11,915 bases of DNA, taken from CAYHZL01 sp964361075 (GTDB lineage: Bacteria; Bacteroidota; Ignavibacteria; UBA10030; UBA8401). This document shows positions 1-8,001 of the stretch, one piece after another; within the stretch, counting starts at the first letter, position 1, and every line of letters starts with the position of its first letter. The position numbers and the translations under genes were made by a program. The notes under the pieces were generated by a model. That model searched no databases and was not told where the DNA came from. It saw nothing but the letters and a program-made list of their open reading frames with translations. Location: assembly GCA_964361075.1 (NCBI GenBank), contig CAYHZL010000110.1, forward strand, positions 1 through 11,915, read 5' to 3'.

Positions 1-14
1 ATTCAAAAAATCCC

Positions 15-34
15 TCCGCCAAAAAGACGGCGGA
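15..34 (-). terminator. GC-rich hairpin followed by a T-run (possible second terminator)
   Basis: Arms TCCGCC (15-20) and GGCGGA (29-34) form a 6-bp stem with an 8-base loop. On the minus strand the stem is followed, after GGGA, by TTTTTT (5-10). It could be a backup terminator for the operon, or part of the neighbouring intergenic repeat. The spacing before the T-run is not ideal. Confidence 0.35.
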
Positions 35-40
35 CTTACA

Positions 41-128
41 GCCTAACCCCCTTTTTGCCGAGTGCATCCCTTCGGGACAAGGGGGAATACCACGCTCTTA
101 TTCCCCCTTGAAAAGGGGGCGAGGGGGA
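41..128. repeat. Alternating C5/G5-run element, probable dispersed intergenic repeat
   Basis: Runs of five C or five G occur at 47-51 (C), 81-85 (G), 103-107 (C), 115-119 (G) and 123-127 (G). They form several competing hairpins: CCCCCTT (47-53) with AAGGGGG (79-85), enclosing TCCC-TTC-GGGA (67-77); GGGGGAATA (81-89) with TATTCCCCC (99-107); and CCCCCTT (103-109) with AAGGGGG (113-119). This GC-rich patch contrasts with its AT-rich surroundings and resembles a small dispersed palindromic repeat. No second copy is in the window, so the repeat nature is inferred. Confidence 0.5.
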
Positions 129-230
129 TTTCTTTATTTTCTTTTGGAAATACTGAAATTGCAAAAAAGACGCTGAATAGTTACGAAATTTTTTACAAAA
201 TATATTGCCAACATCTGTGAATCTGTGGCT

Positions 231-319
231 TACTCTTTTATGATGAGTAGCGCGTTCAGTGCGCCTGCGGCGTATTTTTTTCAAAAAGAGTAACTCATGA
301 TGTGAGTTACGTCGCGCTA
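231..319. repeat. Nested inverted repeats downstream of the operon
   Basis: Besides the terminator stem, the segment holds a 9-bp inverted pair TACTCTTTT (231-239) / AAAAGAGTA (284-292), a 7-bp pair TAGCGCG (248-254) / CGCGCTA (313-319) and a small CGCC-TGC-GGCG hairpin (262-272). The pairs interleave, so they cannot all form together and could give alternative folds. On the plus strand the small GC hairpin is followed by TATTTTTTT (273-280), a weak candidate terminator for the opposite direction. Confidence 0.45.
283..310 (-). terminator. Probable factor-independent terminator of the operon
   Basis: Read on the minus strand, 23 bases after the stop of the last gene, an 8-bp perfect stem (GTAACTCA / TGAGTTAC, arms 303-310 and 290-297) with a 5-base loop is followed by TCTTTTTGA. 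Position and T-tract fit an intrinsic terminator. The stem is only moderately GC-rich, so efficiency may be modest. Confidence 0.6.
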
Positions 320-332
320 TACGTTTTTTCGA

Positions 333-3300
333 TTACGCTACCAGCGAATTTGCATTCTCCGGTAATCCGAGCACTGTATTTATTTTCACTAATCCTGCAA
401 CAGCTTGTGCGTTGGCAGGATCATTTTTTACCGCCCACTCATACATGGTTTTTGCTTCTGCATCCATTTCCTGCTGATAGAATATTTCACCAAGTCCTGC
501 ACATGCGGATGATGAGCTTGGATTACTATGTAACGCTTTCTCGAAGGATTCCCGAGCTTTATCGATATCTCCCAAGCCAAGATAATTATATCCCGAAAGG
601 TTAATGATGGAAATCAAAGTGTCCGGATGTATTTCTTCCGTGCTGCTGCCGACAAATTTTTCTAATTCAAAAAGAACGGCAAGAGATTCATTAAAATATT
701 TTTTTTCATACAGCGAATACGTTTCCATAAACAATTCTTCAATTTGTTCTTCAATACTTTTTTGAGCATTCAAAGAATTATGATTGCGCTCCAATTGGAG
801 TTCAGTATGGTTCATTGTGCCGTTCTCGGCAACCGTGCAGACAGGTCCAATTTCATTAAGAAGTGTTTCCACTTTACTCTGCTCAAATGACAACGCCATC
901 AAGTTCTGATAAGAATTTATAAGAGATCTTGCCGAGTTACGTTCCGAATATTCAAGCGATGTTTGATATGCATGTTGCAACATCATCTTTAGATCATAAC
1001 GGTGATGCAATACATCTGCTATGCGCTGAGAAAAATTCTGCAAATCTCCATACTGAATGACAAATGAATTTTTCATGTCGAAGCAAAAACTCTCTGCGCC
1101 CATGTTTTTGGTTGTAATAACAGGAGTTCCGCACGCCATAGCTTCGAGAAGCGGAAGTGAGAATCCTTCATACCAGGATGTGCAGGCAACAATACTGACT
1201 TTTTTAATTAATGCTGCAATTTCTTCGCTGCTTAGTTTAAACTTGAATTCAATGTGGCATCCGATTTCACTTTCTAATTTCTTTCGGTTTTCTTCAAGAT
1301 CATCCGTAGAAAAACCGATGACGATATACAGTTTCAATGAATCAACTTTTACAGATGAGTGTTGAATAGTTTTCAGTGCGAGACCGAGAAACTGAAATCC
1401 TTTTAAAGGATGAAAAGGATTCCCAATAAATAAAACGGATTTTTCACGACCGGGATTAAAGTATTCGAAAGAAAAAATAGTATGGTTAATTCCATTAGGG
1501 ATGTACTCAACTTCGCGCGAGAATTTGTTTCTAAAGAGTTCAACAAGGTGCTTTGAAACCGAAATATTCTTAACAGGAATTGCATGCAGCTTTGTTAAAA
1601 AATGTTTATCACTCCGCAATTGGTTGTAATCACTTCCGTAATGATATCCTTCATAACCCTGGCAAAGATGCACAACTTTTGAAATTGGAACTTTATTTAA
1701 TATCATCGGAATATCAAAAATACTGAAGATGATAAAGAGATCTGCCTTTTTTTCATCCAGTTGGGTTCCGTCTTGTATCTGAAAGAACTTTACTTCAAAA
1801 TTTATCCAGTCAGGTTTACTTGTATATGAATAAATTGTAACTTCACAGCCAAGTGTAAGAAGCCAACGAATATGTTTAAAAACAATTTTTGTCCCCCCGC
1901 CAACTGTTGAAACGTCTGGGATTAAGAATACCACGTGCTGCGATGAATGCCGCTCAATGTGCCCGGATACTGTGTTCTTGTGAAACTCCATGAAATCCGA
2001 ATCAAAATTTTTATCGTTGAATGTGTAGCCTTTCTTACATGCAGGACAGATAAATTTATATTCCGAAGGAAGCGCCGTCATCTCGTAATCAAATTGTAGA
2101 TGAAACAGCAAATCACATTCTTCACATTGCAGCTTTAAGTGCTGTTTTATTAAATTGTTGAGCACTTTGGACGGTTCAACATGCCATTGTAAAATAAACT
2201 TGGGATTCAACGGGGAATAAATTTGATCACGAGGATACTCTAATAAGATCGGTTCATATTCCTTTCCGGATGCATTAGTGTAACCCGTTTGAGAGGTTAT
2301 TTTTTTTATGTAGATTTCCATTGCAGCTGCTTTTTTCTGATTACCGTTTTCAACCAATTTTTTGACAAATTCAGAAGTCTTGTCTATAAAATCGTGTTTT
2401 TTATAATAATTTTTTCCGCGCACAAGAAAAACTTTGAGTATTTCTTTTATTTCAGACGAAAAAGATAAGCGCAAACCTTCATTAGCCATGCGTTCTAAAA
2501 ATTCATACGCTTTTAATCTGACACTCTTATTGGCGCTGCCAGAAAGCCATTCCATAGTTTTTTCAGCAAGTATGGTTGTGAACCCGCAGCAATATAAAAA
2601 TGCATCTTGTTTTGTAGAAATAATAATAATTTCATTTAATGCTTTTATAACATCATTTGGATTTTTAAAATTTGTGTAAGGGAAAAGTGCTTCAAATGAA
2701 TTGTTGTTTAAGAATTTAAATAATGCCCTTGTTGAATCTAGCAGGCCGCCTTCCGCAAAAGTATTTGTGGTCTGCCCGGGGTGTACACGTGTTACACAAG
2801 TCCTCTTATCGATAAAATAGGAAACAAACTTTGCCGAAATACGCAGCCACATATCAAAGTCCTGTCCCTGCCGCAAAGATTCATCGAACAACCCTACTTC
2901 ATCAAAAACCGATCTGTGCACCGCTATTGAATTGCCATGAATATAGTTCGTCAAAAAAAAGCTTGAAACTTGAAATTCTGTAGCAGGAGTTTTTAGCCAC
3001 AAGCCGGTGGCTAATTTTTGTTGATTCTTTTCGAAGAATAAATACCAATGTGAATGGAAAAAATTGATAGTTGGATGCTGTGTAATAGCATTACGATGAA
3101 TTTCCAATTTCTCCGGCTCAAAAAGATCATCGGAAGAAAGCCAGCAAATCCACTCTCCCTTTGCTTGTGTAATGCCAACATTGAGCGCTGTTGCTACGCC
3201 GCCATTCTCTTTGTGAAAACTTTTAAATCTATCATCGATTAATAAATATTTATCTATCACTTCTTTTGTATTATCTGTACTTCCATCGTTCACAATGATG

Positions 3301-6300
3301 GCTTCCCAGTTTGTATATGTTTGTGCCAGCAATGTATCCAAAGCAGCGCCCAAGTATTGATCTTGATTGTAAGTCGGAACGATTACAGAAAAGAACGGTG
3401 GTTTTTCAATTGTTAGTGTAAGCGTTTTCTGTTTGGCAAAAAATCTCGCTCTCGAGATCAACGCTTTCCATTTCTCCACCATTCCATCAATCGTAAGTTT
3501 TTTTGTGAACATCATTTCGCGCGGAAAGTATTCCTTCACCAATACTTCCGATAATCCTTTTTCGAAATCCTCTCCGAAGTATCCTATTTGAGCGCGTTCT
3601 TCTTTTGTAAAATCAGCAAAAATTCCGGTGTTTCTCATTATCAAAGGAAGATTGCAGAAGCAAGCCTCTATTGCAGCAAGGCACTGCGTTTCAACCGGCG
3701 ATCCAAGAATATAGAAATCAGCACAATTAAGAAGCTTTGCTAATTTTTCTTGACTGATTCTGTTGAATGTTATGCAGTTACTTTTTTCATAGTGCTTACT
3801 ATCCTTTGATACTATAATCCAAAATATTTCATCGTGATTATCAATTACCTTTTTAACTTTTTGCCATCCCTTCACTTCGCTCAAATCACCAACAAATATT
3901 CCAACCTTTGTATCCGGAATATTGAATTCACTTCTCACAATTTTTTTGTTGAGAGGATGAAACAAAGTATCATCTACTCCAATTGGGATTATTGCAAAAT
4001 CAAATTCAGGATATGAAGCGGCGGTAATATTAGAATTTGTAACTAAGAGATCGGCATGTTTAAGATTAGCTTCTTGTTGAAACGATTTCCTCCCCATCGC
4101 TCTCAAATTATCTTGCAAATAAAGAATAGTAAAATGATCTCTATCAATTAAATCTATGAAAGTAGCATTTTGAACAACTACTGCACTCTCAGGATAATTC
4201 TCTTTGATATATTTCTTGGCTTCTTTTTCAAAGTTCTGTGTAACATGAAGAGTATCCATATCAACGCCAACTGCATTCGGCAGATTAGATAAGAGAAAGC
4301 CCCACATTGTTTTTTCACCCATTCTTCCTAACAAATAATCATTGCTGATGATAGTTCGAACTTCATCATGCTGATGATCGTTGGATTCTGTTGCATCCAT
4401 TTCTCCGCATTGAAAATGATACACAACCGAATCGTACGAGGTCGTATGGTGTACGCCAATGCTTTCCAACTTTTGCATTATCACCAAATCGCCGCTAACA
4501 CATGTCAGCCCTTGCTTGGAAATCGTCGGATGAAAAATATCCGTATTCGGAACAATGTTTCCTTCCGGATAACCGCCTATCTTCATAAAGTGATCTTTTC
4601 TAATTAAGAGCGGCATGAAGAGACCGCCATTCATTAATTCATCTTCACTTATGGATTTAACATACTCTTGAAAAGCCGCTTCATCATAATCATTAACCAC
4701 CCTGCCAAAGTTTTTGCTTATTGCATGATCTCCGGAAAGTAATTTGCCGGATTCAACAAGCCGTGAAGCAACACAGTTGCTGCCGTTAAGTTTGTTGAAA
4801 AGATTTTCAATCCAATGTTCAGAAAATCCCATGTCGCTATTTATAAACAATAAGTAATCACCCTTCGCCATCTCGGCAGCGTAATTCCATGCACGATAGA
4901 CATTATTGATATACCACTCTGTTCTTTGCTCGGAAGAATTATTCCAAACATGATAAGGGATATAATTTTTATCAAGATAGCGTAACACTTCCTCGTTTGC
5001 ATCGTTAGCAACAAAATAAAATTCTTTATCGCGAAGGTCTGTATATTTTAATAGTTGTTGATAGACGAACTCAAGCCAGTCTGTGCTTTTATAAATTAAG
5101 CATACAATTGAAATTCTTGGCTTAAAGACTTCTTGTTTATAATCATCCAGACTTTCTAAAGCTTCGTTAAAGCTGCGCTGTACGGGCTTATCGTCATCAA
5201 TGTATAAGCTTGGAGGGAATAATTTTTCATTTACTTTTTCTAAGCTAAGTGTTTTTTCGTCGAGCAATCTTTCTAAAGCCCAGCCGGTCTGCCCGTACGA
5301 TCGGTACACAAAATATTTAAATGCAAGTGAACGATCTGAATCAAATCCATAATGAATTACACTTACACTATCAGTTTTTTTAATAGTCGTAATTGATTGC
5401 GGATAATCCTGTTGATGCAACCCGGGATTGGTTTCGTTATACATGAGATCGGGAGTTACGCGCCAAAGACGAACAAACCATCCAAGATTGTATGAATTAT
5501 CAATTCGTTTCCACGAATGACTTCTCCAAAGATTTATTTCGTGAAAACTGATTGCGTCAATATTATTTTCATCAGCATATTTGCAAATGTTCTGTAATTC
5601 TATTTGCGCATTTGAAGTCAGCAACTCATCGGCATCCATTCGTAAGATAAAATCGGGCTGTAACTTTAGCGCATACTCAAGAAGAATTTTTTTATGGTTC
5701 AATTCATTTTCAAAATCATTCTCCCCGGCTCTTAATGTAAAAATTGCCTTATCCAACATATACTCGTAACTGCCGTCGGTACTTCCATCGTCGTAAACAA
5801 CAAGTCCATCACAAACCGGCTGAATGTATTTCCAGAAACGTTCTAAGTTACCTTTACGCATTTCATTATATATTTGAGCAATTACAACAATTTTATAGTG
5901 TGGAGTAGAAACTTCCTCTTCATTAACTTTTGCAACTTCTAATGCTTTGTGAGTATCAAGATAGATATTATTAATCCATACGGAATCGTATTGTAATCTA
6001 CCGGGCTGAATTGGAAAACTTGTTAATTCGAGAAGGGAAAATCCTTTTTGTTCTAAATACTTTACAACTTCATTATGTAGTTTTTGTCCTTCAAAAAACG
6101 GATATGATTCAGATTCAAGATGCATAATTTTAACACTAGGAAGTAAGTTTCCCATACCTTCCAACGCTTCTATTGTAGCGCCTTCAACATCAAGTTTCAA
6201 CATATCAACACTATGTATTCCATTCATTGCGGCAAGTGTTTCAAAACGGTAAGAAGGCAGTTTAATCACCTCCCCCATATATTCCTTCCCTCTATTAAAG

Positions 6301-7178
6301 ATGCTATGAATACCGTTTATTTCTTTTTTATAAAAAGCGATTTCACCATCAACATTCGAAACGACAGCATTAATGCAAACAATATCCTTCAAGTCCTTCA
6401 TGTATTTATCGTAGTTATCATGCAAGGCTTCAACTGCATATACCGTAGCAGCTGGGAATACTTTTTTAAAGTATTGCGAGTCTTGAGCATCTAATGCACC
6501 AATCTCTACAATAGTTTTAATGTCGTCTTCATTATTGAACATTTGTTTTACTTTGCTAACAAATGCCGGCATCGTAATCGATTTATTTACATACCTATCA
6601 TAATAGTCGATCGCTTTTATAGTATTTACATTACCATCGCTTTCCCATGCTAATTGCGTTTTTCTTTTTCGTATAAGTGTCAATCCCGGATGAATTGGAA
6701 TCGTCATCATCTCAAATTCATCACTATGATTTTTTAATTCTTCAATCACTAAATATGCGTCTCCACAATATCCTTTATCGGTATACTGAATATTTTTAGG
6801 ATGTGTATCGTGCAATAAGATGAGCCCGTGATCATTTACAAAAGGGAAAAAATTCCAAAAATCTTTTAAAACAGATTCTTTACAATGGTCAGCATCAATG
6901 AACAACATATCTATTGCAATAGGATTTTGTTTCAATGCTTCAGCAAAGAGATCCGTTGTTGAATTCACGAAAGTTGTTTTCTCTGAAACCGTCATCCATT
7001 TTCCGGCTTCCGCAGAAATATCTACTCCAATACAATGGTCTGAATATGGTACTATTTTATTGAACAGTTCACATTGATACAGCCCCAATTCAACATATAC
7101 TTTTGGTCTGTATTGAGCTGTTAGATACACTATAAAATCTTCGTGCCAATTTTCTTTTTTCTCATAGTGTTGATTCAT
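333..7178 (-). CDS. Giant multidomain methyltransferase/glycosyltransferase protein with TPR tail (2281 aa)
   Basis: A single uninterrupted 2281-residue frame joining eight or nine modules. (1) About 10-185: class I SAM methyltransferase of the Methyltransf_24 type, with VELG (29-32), DADH (95-98) and LLHDTH (121-126). (2) About 205-405: FkbM-type methyltransferase, with IVEIG (223-227) and KLDVEG (328-333). (3) About 428-685: GT2, with DDGSTD (463-468) and the metal-binding DADE (515-518). (4) About 688-970: GT2-like, with INSDMG centred on Asp782 but no DGS motif. (5) About 975-1255: GT4-like, with an EX7E pair Glu1163/Glu1171. (6) About 1262-1480: canonical GT2, with VPTYN, DGSTD (1298-1302) and SSDD (1348-1351), then a helical stretch to about 1610. 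(7) Cys4 zinc-ribbon-like knuckles Cys1685/1688 and Cys1711/1714. (8) About 1735-2090: GT4, with GGG (1760-1762) and EX7E Glu2004/Glu2012. (9) About 2140-2275: TPR repeats. No signal peptide or membrane span was seen, so it is probably cytoplasmic. AAGGA (7185-7189), six bases from the ATG, overlaps the stop of the preceding reductase gene. It probably builds and methylates an oligosaccharide; acceptor and sugars are unknown. Confidence 0.9.
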   Translation of the reverse strand: MNQHYEKKENWHEDFIVYLTAQYRPKVYVELGLYQCELFNKIVPYSDHCIGVDISAEAGKWMTVSEKTTFVNSTTDLFAEALKQNPIAIDMLFIDADHCKESVLKDFWNFFPFVNDHGLILLHDTHPKNIQYTDKGYCGDAYLVIEELKNHSDEFEMMTIPIHPGLTLIRKRKTQLAWESDGNVNTIKAIDYYDRYVNKSITMPAFVSKVKQMFNNEDDIKTIVEIGALDAQDSQYFKKVFPAATVYAVEALHDNYDKYMKDLKDIVCINAVVSNVDGEIAFYKKEINGIHSIFNRGKEYMGEVIKLPSYRFETLAAMNGIHSVDMLKLDVEGATIEALEGMGNLLPSVKIMHLESESYPFFEGQKLHNEVVKYLEQKGFSLLELTSFPIQPGRLQYDSVWINNIYLDTHKALEVAKVNEEEVSTPHYKIVVIAQIYNEMRKGNLERFWKYIQPVCDGLVVYDDGSTDGSYEYMLDKAIFTLRAGENDFENELNHKKILLEYALKLQPDFILRMDADELLTSNAQIELQNICKYADENNIDAISFHEINLWRSHSWKRIDNSYNLGWFVRLWRVTPDLMYNETNPGLHQQDYPQSITTIKKTDSVSVIHYGFDSDRSLAFKYFVYRSYGQTGWALERLLDEKTLSLEKVNEKLFPPSLYIDDDKPVQRSFNEALESLDDYKQEVFKPRISIVCLIYKSTDWLEFVYQQLLKYTDLRDKEFYFVANDANEEVLRYLDKNYIPYHVWNNSSEQRTEWYINNVYRAWNYAAEMAKGDYLLFINSDMGFSEHWIENLFNKLNGSNCVASRLVESGKLLSGDHAISKNFGRVVNDYDEAAFQEYVKSISEDELMNGGLFMPLLIRKDHFMKIGGYPEGNIVPNTDIFHPTISKQGLTCVSGDLVIMQKLESIGVHHTTSYDSVVYHFQCGEMDATESNDHQHDEVRTIISNDYLLGRMGEKTMWGFLLSNLPNAVGVDMDTLHVTQNFEKEAKKYIKENYPESAVVVQNATFIDLIDRDHFTILYLQDNLRAMGRKSFQQEANLKHADLLVTNSNITAASYPEFDFAIIPIGVDDTLFHPLNKKIVRSEFNIPDTKVGIFVGDLSEVKGWQKVKKVIDNHDEIFWIIVSKDSKHYEKSNCITFNRISQEKLAKLLNCADFYILGSPVETQCLAAIEACFCNLPLIMRNTGIFADFTKEERAQIGYFGEDFEKGLSEVLVKEYFPREMMFTKKLTIDGMVEKWKALISRARFFAKQKTLTLTIEKPPFFSVIVPTYNQDQYLGAALDTLLAQTYTNWEAIIVNDGSTDNTKEVIDKYLLIDDRFKSFHKENGGVATALNVGITQAKGEWICWLSSDDLFEPEKLEIHRNAITQHPTINFFHSHWYLFFEKNQQKLATGLWLKTPATEFQVSSFFLTNYIHGNSIAVHRSVFDEVGLFDESLRQGQDFDMWLRISAKFVSYFIDKRTCVTRVHPGQTTNTFAEGGLLDSTRALFKFLNNNSFEALFPYTNFKNPNDVIKALNEIIIISTKQDAFLYCCGFTTILAEKTMEWLSGSANKSVRLKAYEFLERMANEGLRLSFSSEIKEILKVFLVRGKNYYKKHDFIDKTSEFVKKLVENGNQKKAAAMEIYIKKITSQTGYTNASGKEYEPILLEYPRDQIYSPLNPKFILQWHVEPSKVLNNLIKQHLKLQCEECDLLFHLQFDYEMTALPSEYKFICPACKKGYTFNDKNFDSDFMEFHKNTVSGHIERHSSQHVVFLIPDVSTVGGGTKIVFKHIRWLLTLGCEVTIYSYTSKPDWINFEVKFFQIQDGTQLDEKKADLFIIFSIFDIPMILNKVPISKVVHLCQGYEGYHYGSDYNQLRSDKHFLTKLHAIPVKNISVSKHLVELFRNKFSREVEYIPNGINHTIFSFEYFNPGREKSVLFIGNPFHPLKGFQFLGLALKTIQHSSVKVDSLKLYIVIGFSTDDLEENRKKLESEIGCHIEFKFKLSSEEIAALIKKVSIVACTSWYEGFSLPLLEAMACGTPVITTKNMGAESFCFDMKNSFVIQYGDLQNFSQRIADVLHHRYDLKMMLQHAYQTSLEYSERNSARSLINSYQNLMALSFEQSKVETLLNEIGPVCTVAENGTMNHTELQLERNHNSLNAQKSIEEQIEELFMETYSLYEKKYFNESLAVLFELEKFVGSSTEEIHPDTLISIINLSGYNYLGLGDIDKARESFEKALHSNPSSSSACAGLGEIFYQQEMDAEAKTMYEWAVKNDPANAQAVAGLVKINTVLGLPENANSLVA

Positions 7179-7184
7179 TGTGAG

Positions 7185-7189
7185 TCCTT
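7185..7189 (-). promoter_or_regulatory. Ribosome binding site of the giant gene, overlapping the upstream stop
   Basis: The minus strand reads TAAGGA. TAA is the stop of the RmlD-like gene, and AAGGA sits six bases before the ATG of the 2281-residue protein. Stop and Shine-Dalgarno share bases, which indicates translational coupling. Confidence 0.7.
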
Positions 7190-8000
7190 AGTTGGAAAAA
7201 AAAGTTTTCATCTCATTCACTTGTGTTTCGAGGTCCTTTGTTGCAACAAGATTTGTCAGCGAATAGATGCTGGACATGCTTCTGTCAACAGCATCTTTCG
7301 CTTCAGCAGCGTTGATCTTCGAAAAATTTAATCCATACACTTTGTTGAATAGTTGAAACAGTTCATACTTTGTAACTGTATTCGGAGAATGAATGTGGAA
7401 TAATCCTTTTTGATAAAGGTTATTTTTAAAAATATTTTCAATAATTTCCGCGAGATATAAAGTTGTAACACCGTTCCATTGATGATTCGTAAATCCATTT
7501 ACTTCTTTACCGGCTTGGCTTCTCGCCCATTCAAGCAGCGAACGGCTCTGTCCATTTTCTTCACCAATTATTGAAGTGCGGAGAACCATGCACTCGCCAT
7601 TTTCACCAGCATTTTTCGTCATGCCATAAGTATCTTCAGCATCAAAGAGGGAATTTTCATTATAATTTCCTTTTTTACCTGAATAAACACAATCTGTTGT
7701 TATGTGAAAACATTTGATGTCTCTCTCACTTGTCATTTTTGCTAAATTTCTGGGAAAGATTGAATTTATTCTTAATGCATGTTCAATCGGATTTTTTCCA
7801 ATTGTTGGTTTTATTAATCCTGCACAATTGACCACTATATCAATATCTTTTAGGAAAGGAATAAAATTCTCATGTGGCTCAACTCCAATATCAAATTCTT
7901 TTCTGGTCAGTTTTATTACATCATAACCTCTAAAAATAAAATATTCTGAAACAGCATAACCAAGCATCCCGGTAGAACCGGTAACTAAAACTTTCGTCAT
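7188..8000 (-). CDS. RmlD-like SDR, dTDP-4-dehydrorhamnose reductase family (sugar nucleotide-binding protein)
   Basis: A 270-residue SDR of the RmlD family. Such enzymes reduce the 4-keto group of an NDP-6-deoxy sugar with NAD(P)H as the last step of synthesis. The N-terminal motif is GSTGMLG (8-14). The typical RmlD segments are NCAG (58-61), TTDCVYSG (101-108) and catalytic YGMTK (Tyr125, Lys129). Usual RmlD proteins run 280-300 residues, so this one is slightly short. A strong AGGAGAGA (8005-8012) lies inside the end of the cupin gene, one base separates the two genes, and the next gene follows after 9 bp. Reductases of the FnlB/WbjC type carry an SDR domain followed by a cupin domain on one chain. 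Here a separate cupin and SDR lie adjacent, a possible split version of the same pair. Substrate is not determinable. Confidence 0.83.
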   Translation of the reverse strand: MTKVLVTGSTGMLGYAVSEYFIFRGYDVIKLTRKEFDIGVEPHENFIPFLKDIDIVVNCAGLIKPTIGKNPIEHALRINSIFPRNLAKMTSERDIKCFHITTDCVYSGKKGNYNENSLFDAEDTYGMTKNAGENGECMVLRTSIIGEENGQSRSLLEWARSQAGKEVNGFTNHQWNGVTTLYLAEIIENIFKNNLYQKGLFHIHSPNTVTKYELFQLFNKVYGLNFSKINAAEAKDAVDRSMSSIYSLTNLVATKDLETQVNEMKTFFSN

Positions 8001-8001
8001 A

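Larger units (their letters stand above)
1..332. other. Non-coding region downstream of the operon
   Basis: No credible gene was seen. An 82-codon minus-strand frame (36-284) is read through the C/G-run repeat and has low-complexity content. The stretch holds the terminator and inverted repeats listed separately; 129-230 is plain AT-rich sequence with nothing recognised. Confidence 0.6.

Noticed and set aside
1..128. CRISPR array
   Set aside because: The repeated C/G runs have irregular spacing and alternate in orientation; there are no uniform direct repeats with unique spacers and no cas genes.
262..280. Plus-strand intrinsic terminator
   Set aside because: The stem is only 4 bp (CGCC/GGCG) although followed by TATTTTTTT, and no plus-strand gene in view would need it; mentioned only within the inverted-repeat entry.
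36..284. 82-codon minus-strand frame after the operon
   Set aside because: It runs through the C/G-run repeat and inverted repeats, has low-complexity basic content with no recognisable domain, and overlaps the probable terminator.
302..604. 100-codon plus-strand frame at the end of the giant gene
   Set aside because: Antisense to the TPR-coding region, with no domain or ribosome site; a shadow frame. The same holds for the other plus-strand frames at 1057-1365, 2434-2679, 6213-6494 and similar.
1403..1585. 60-codon minus-strand frame within the giant gene
   Set aside because: Out-of-frame shadow inside the GT4 module, whose own frame is intact and carries conserved motifs.
333..7178. Several fused genes produced by lost stop codons (assembly error)
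   Set aside because: Each module boundary is a plausible linker, no internal ribosome site with a strong start was noticed, and codon style is even across the frame; read-level checking would settle it.
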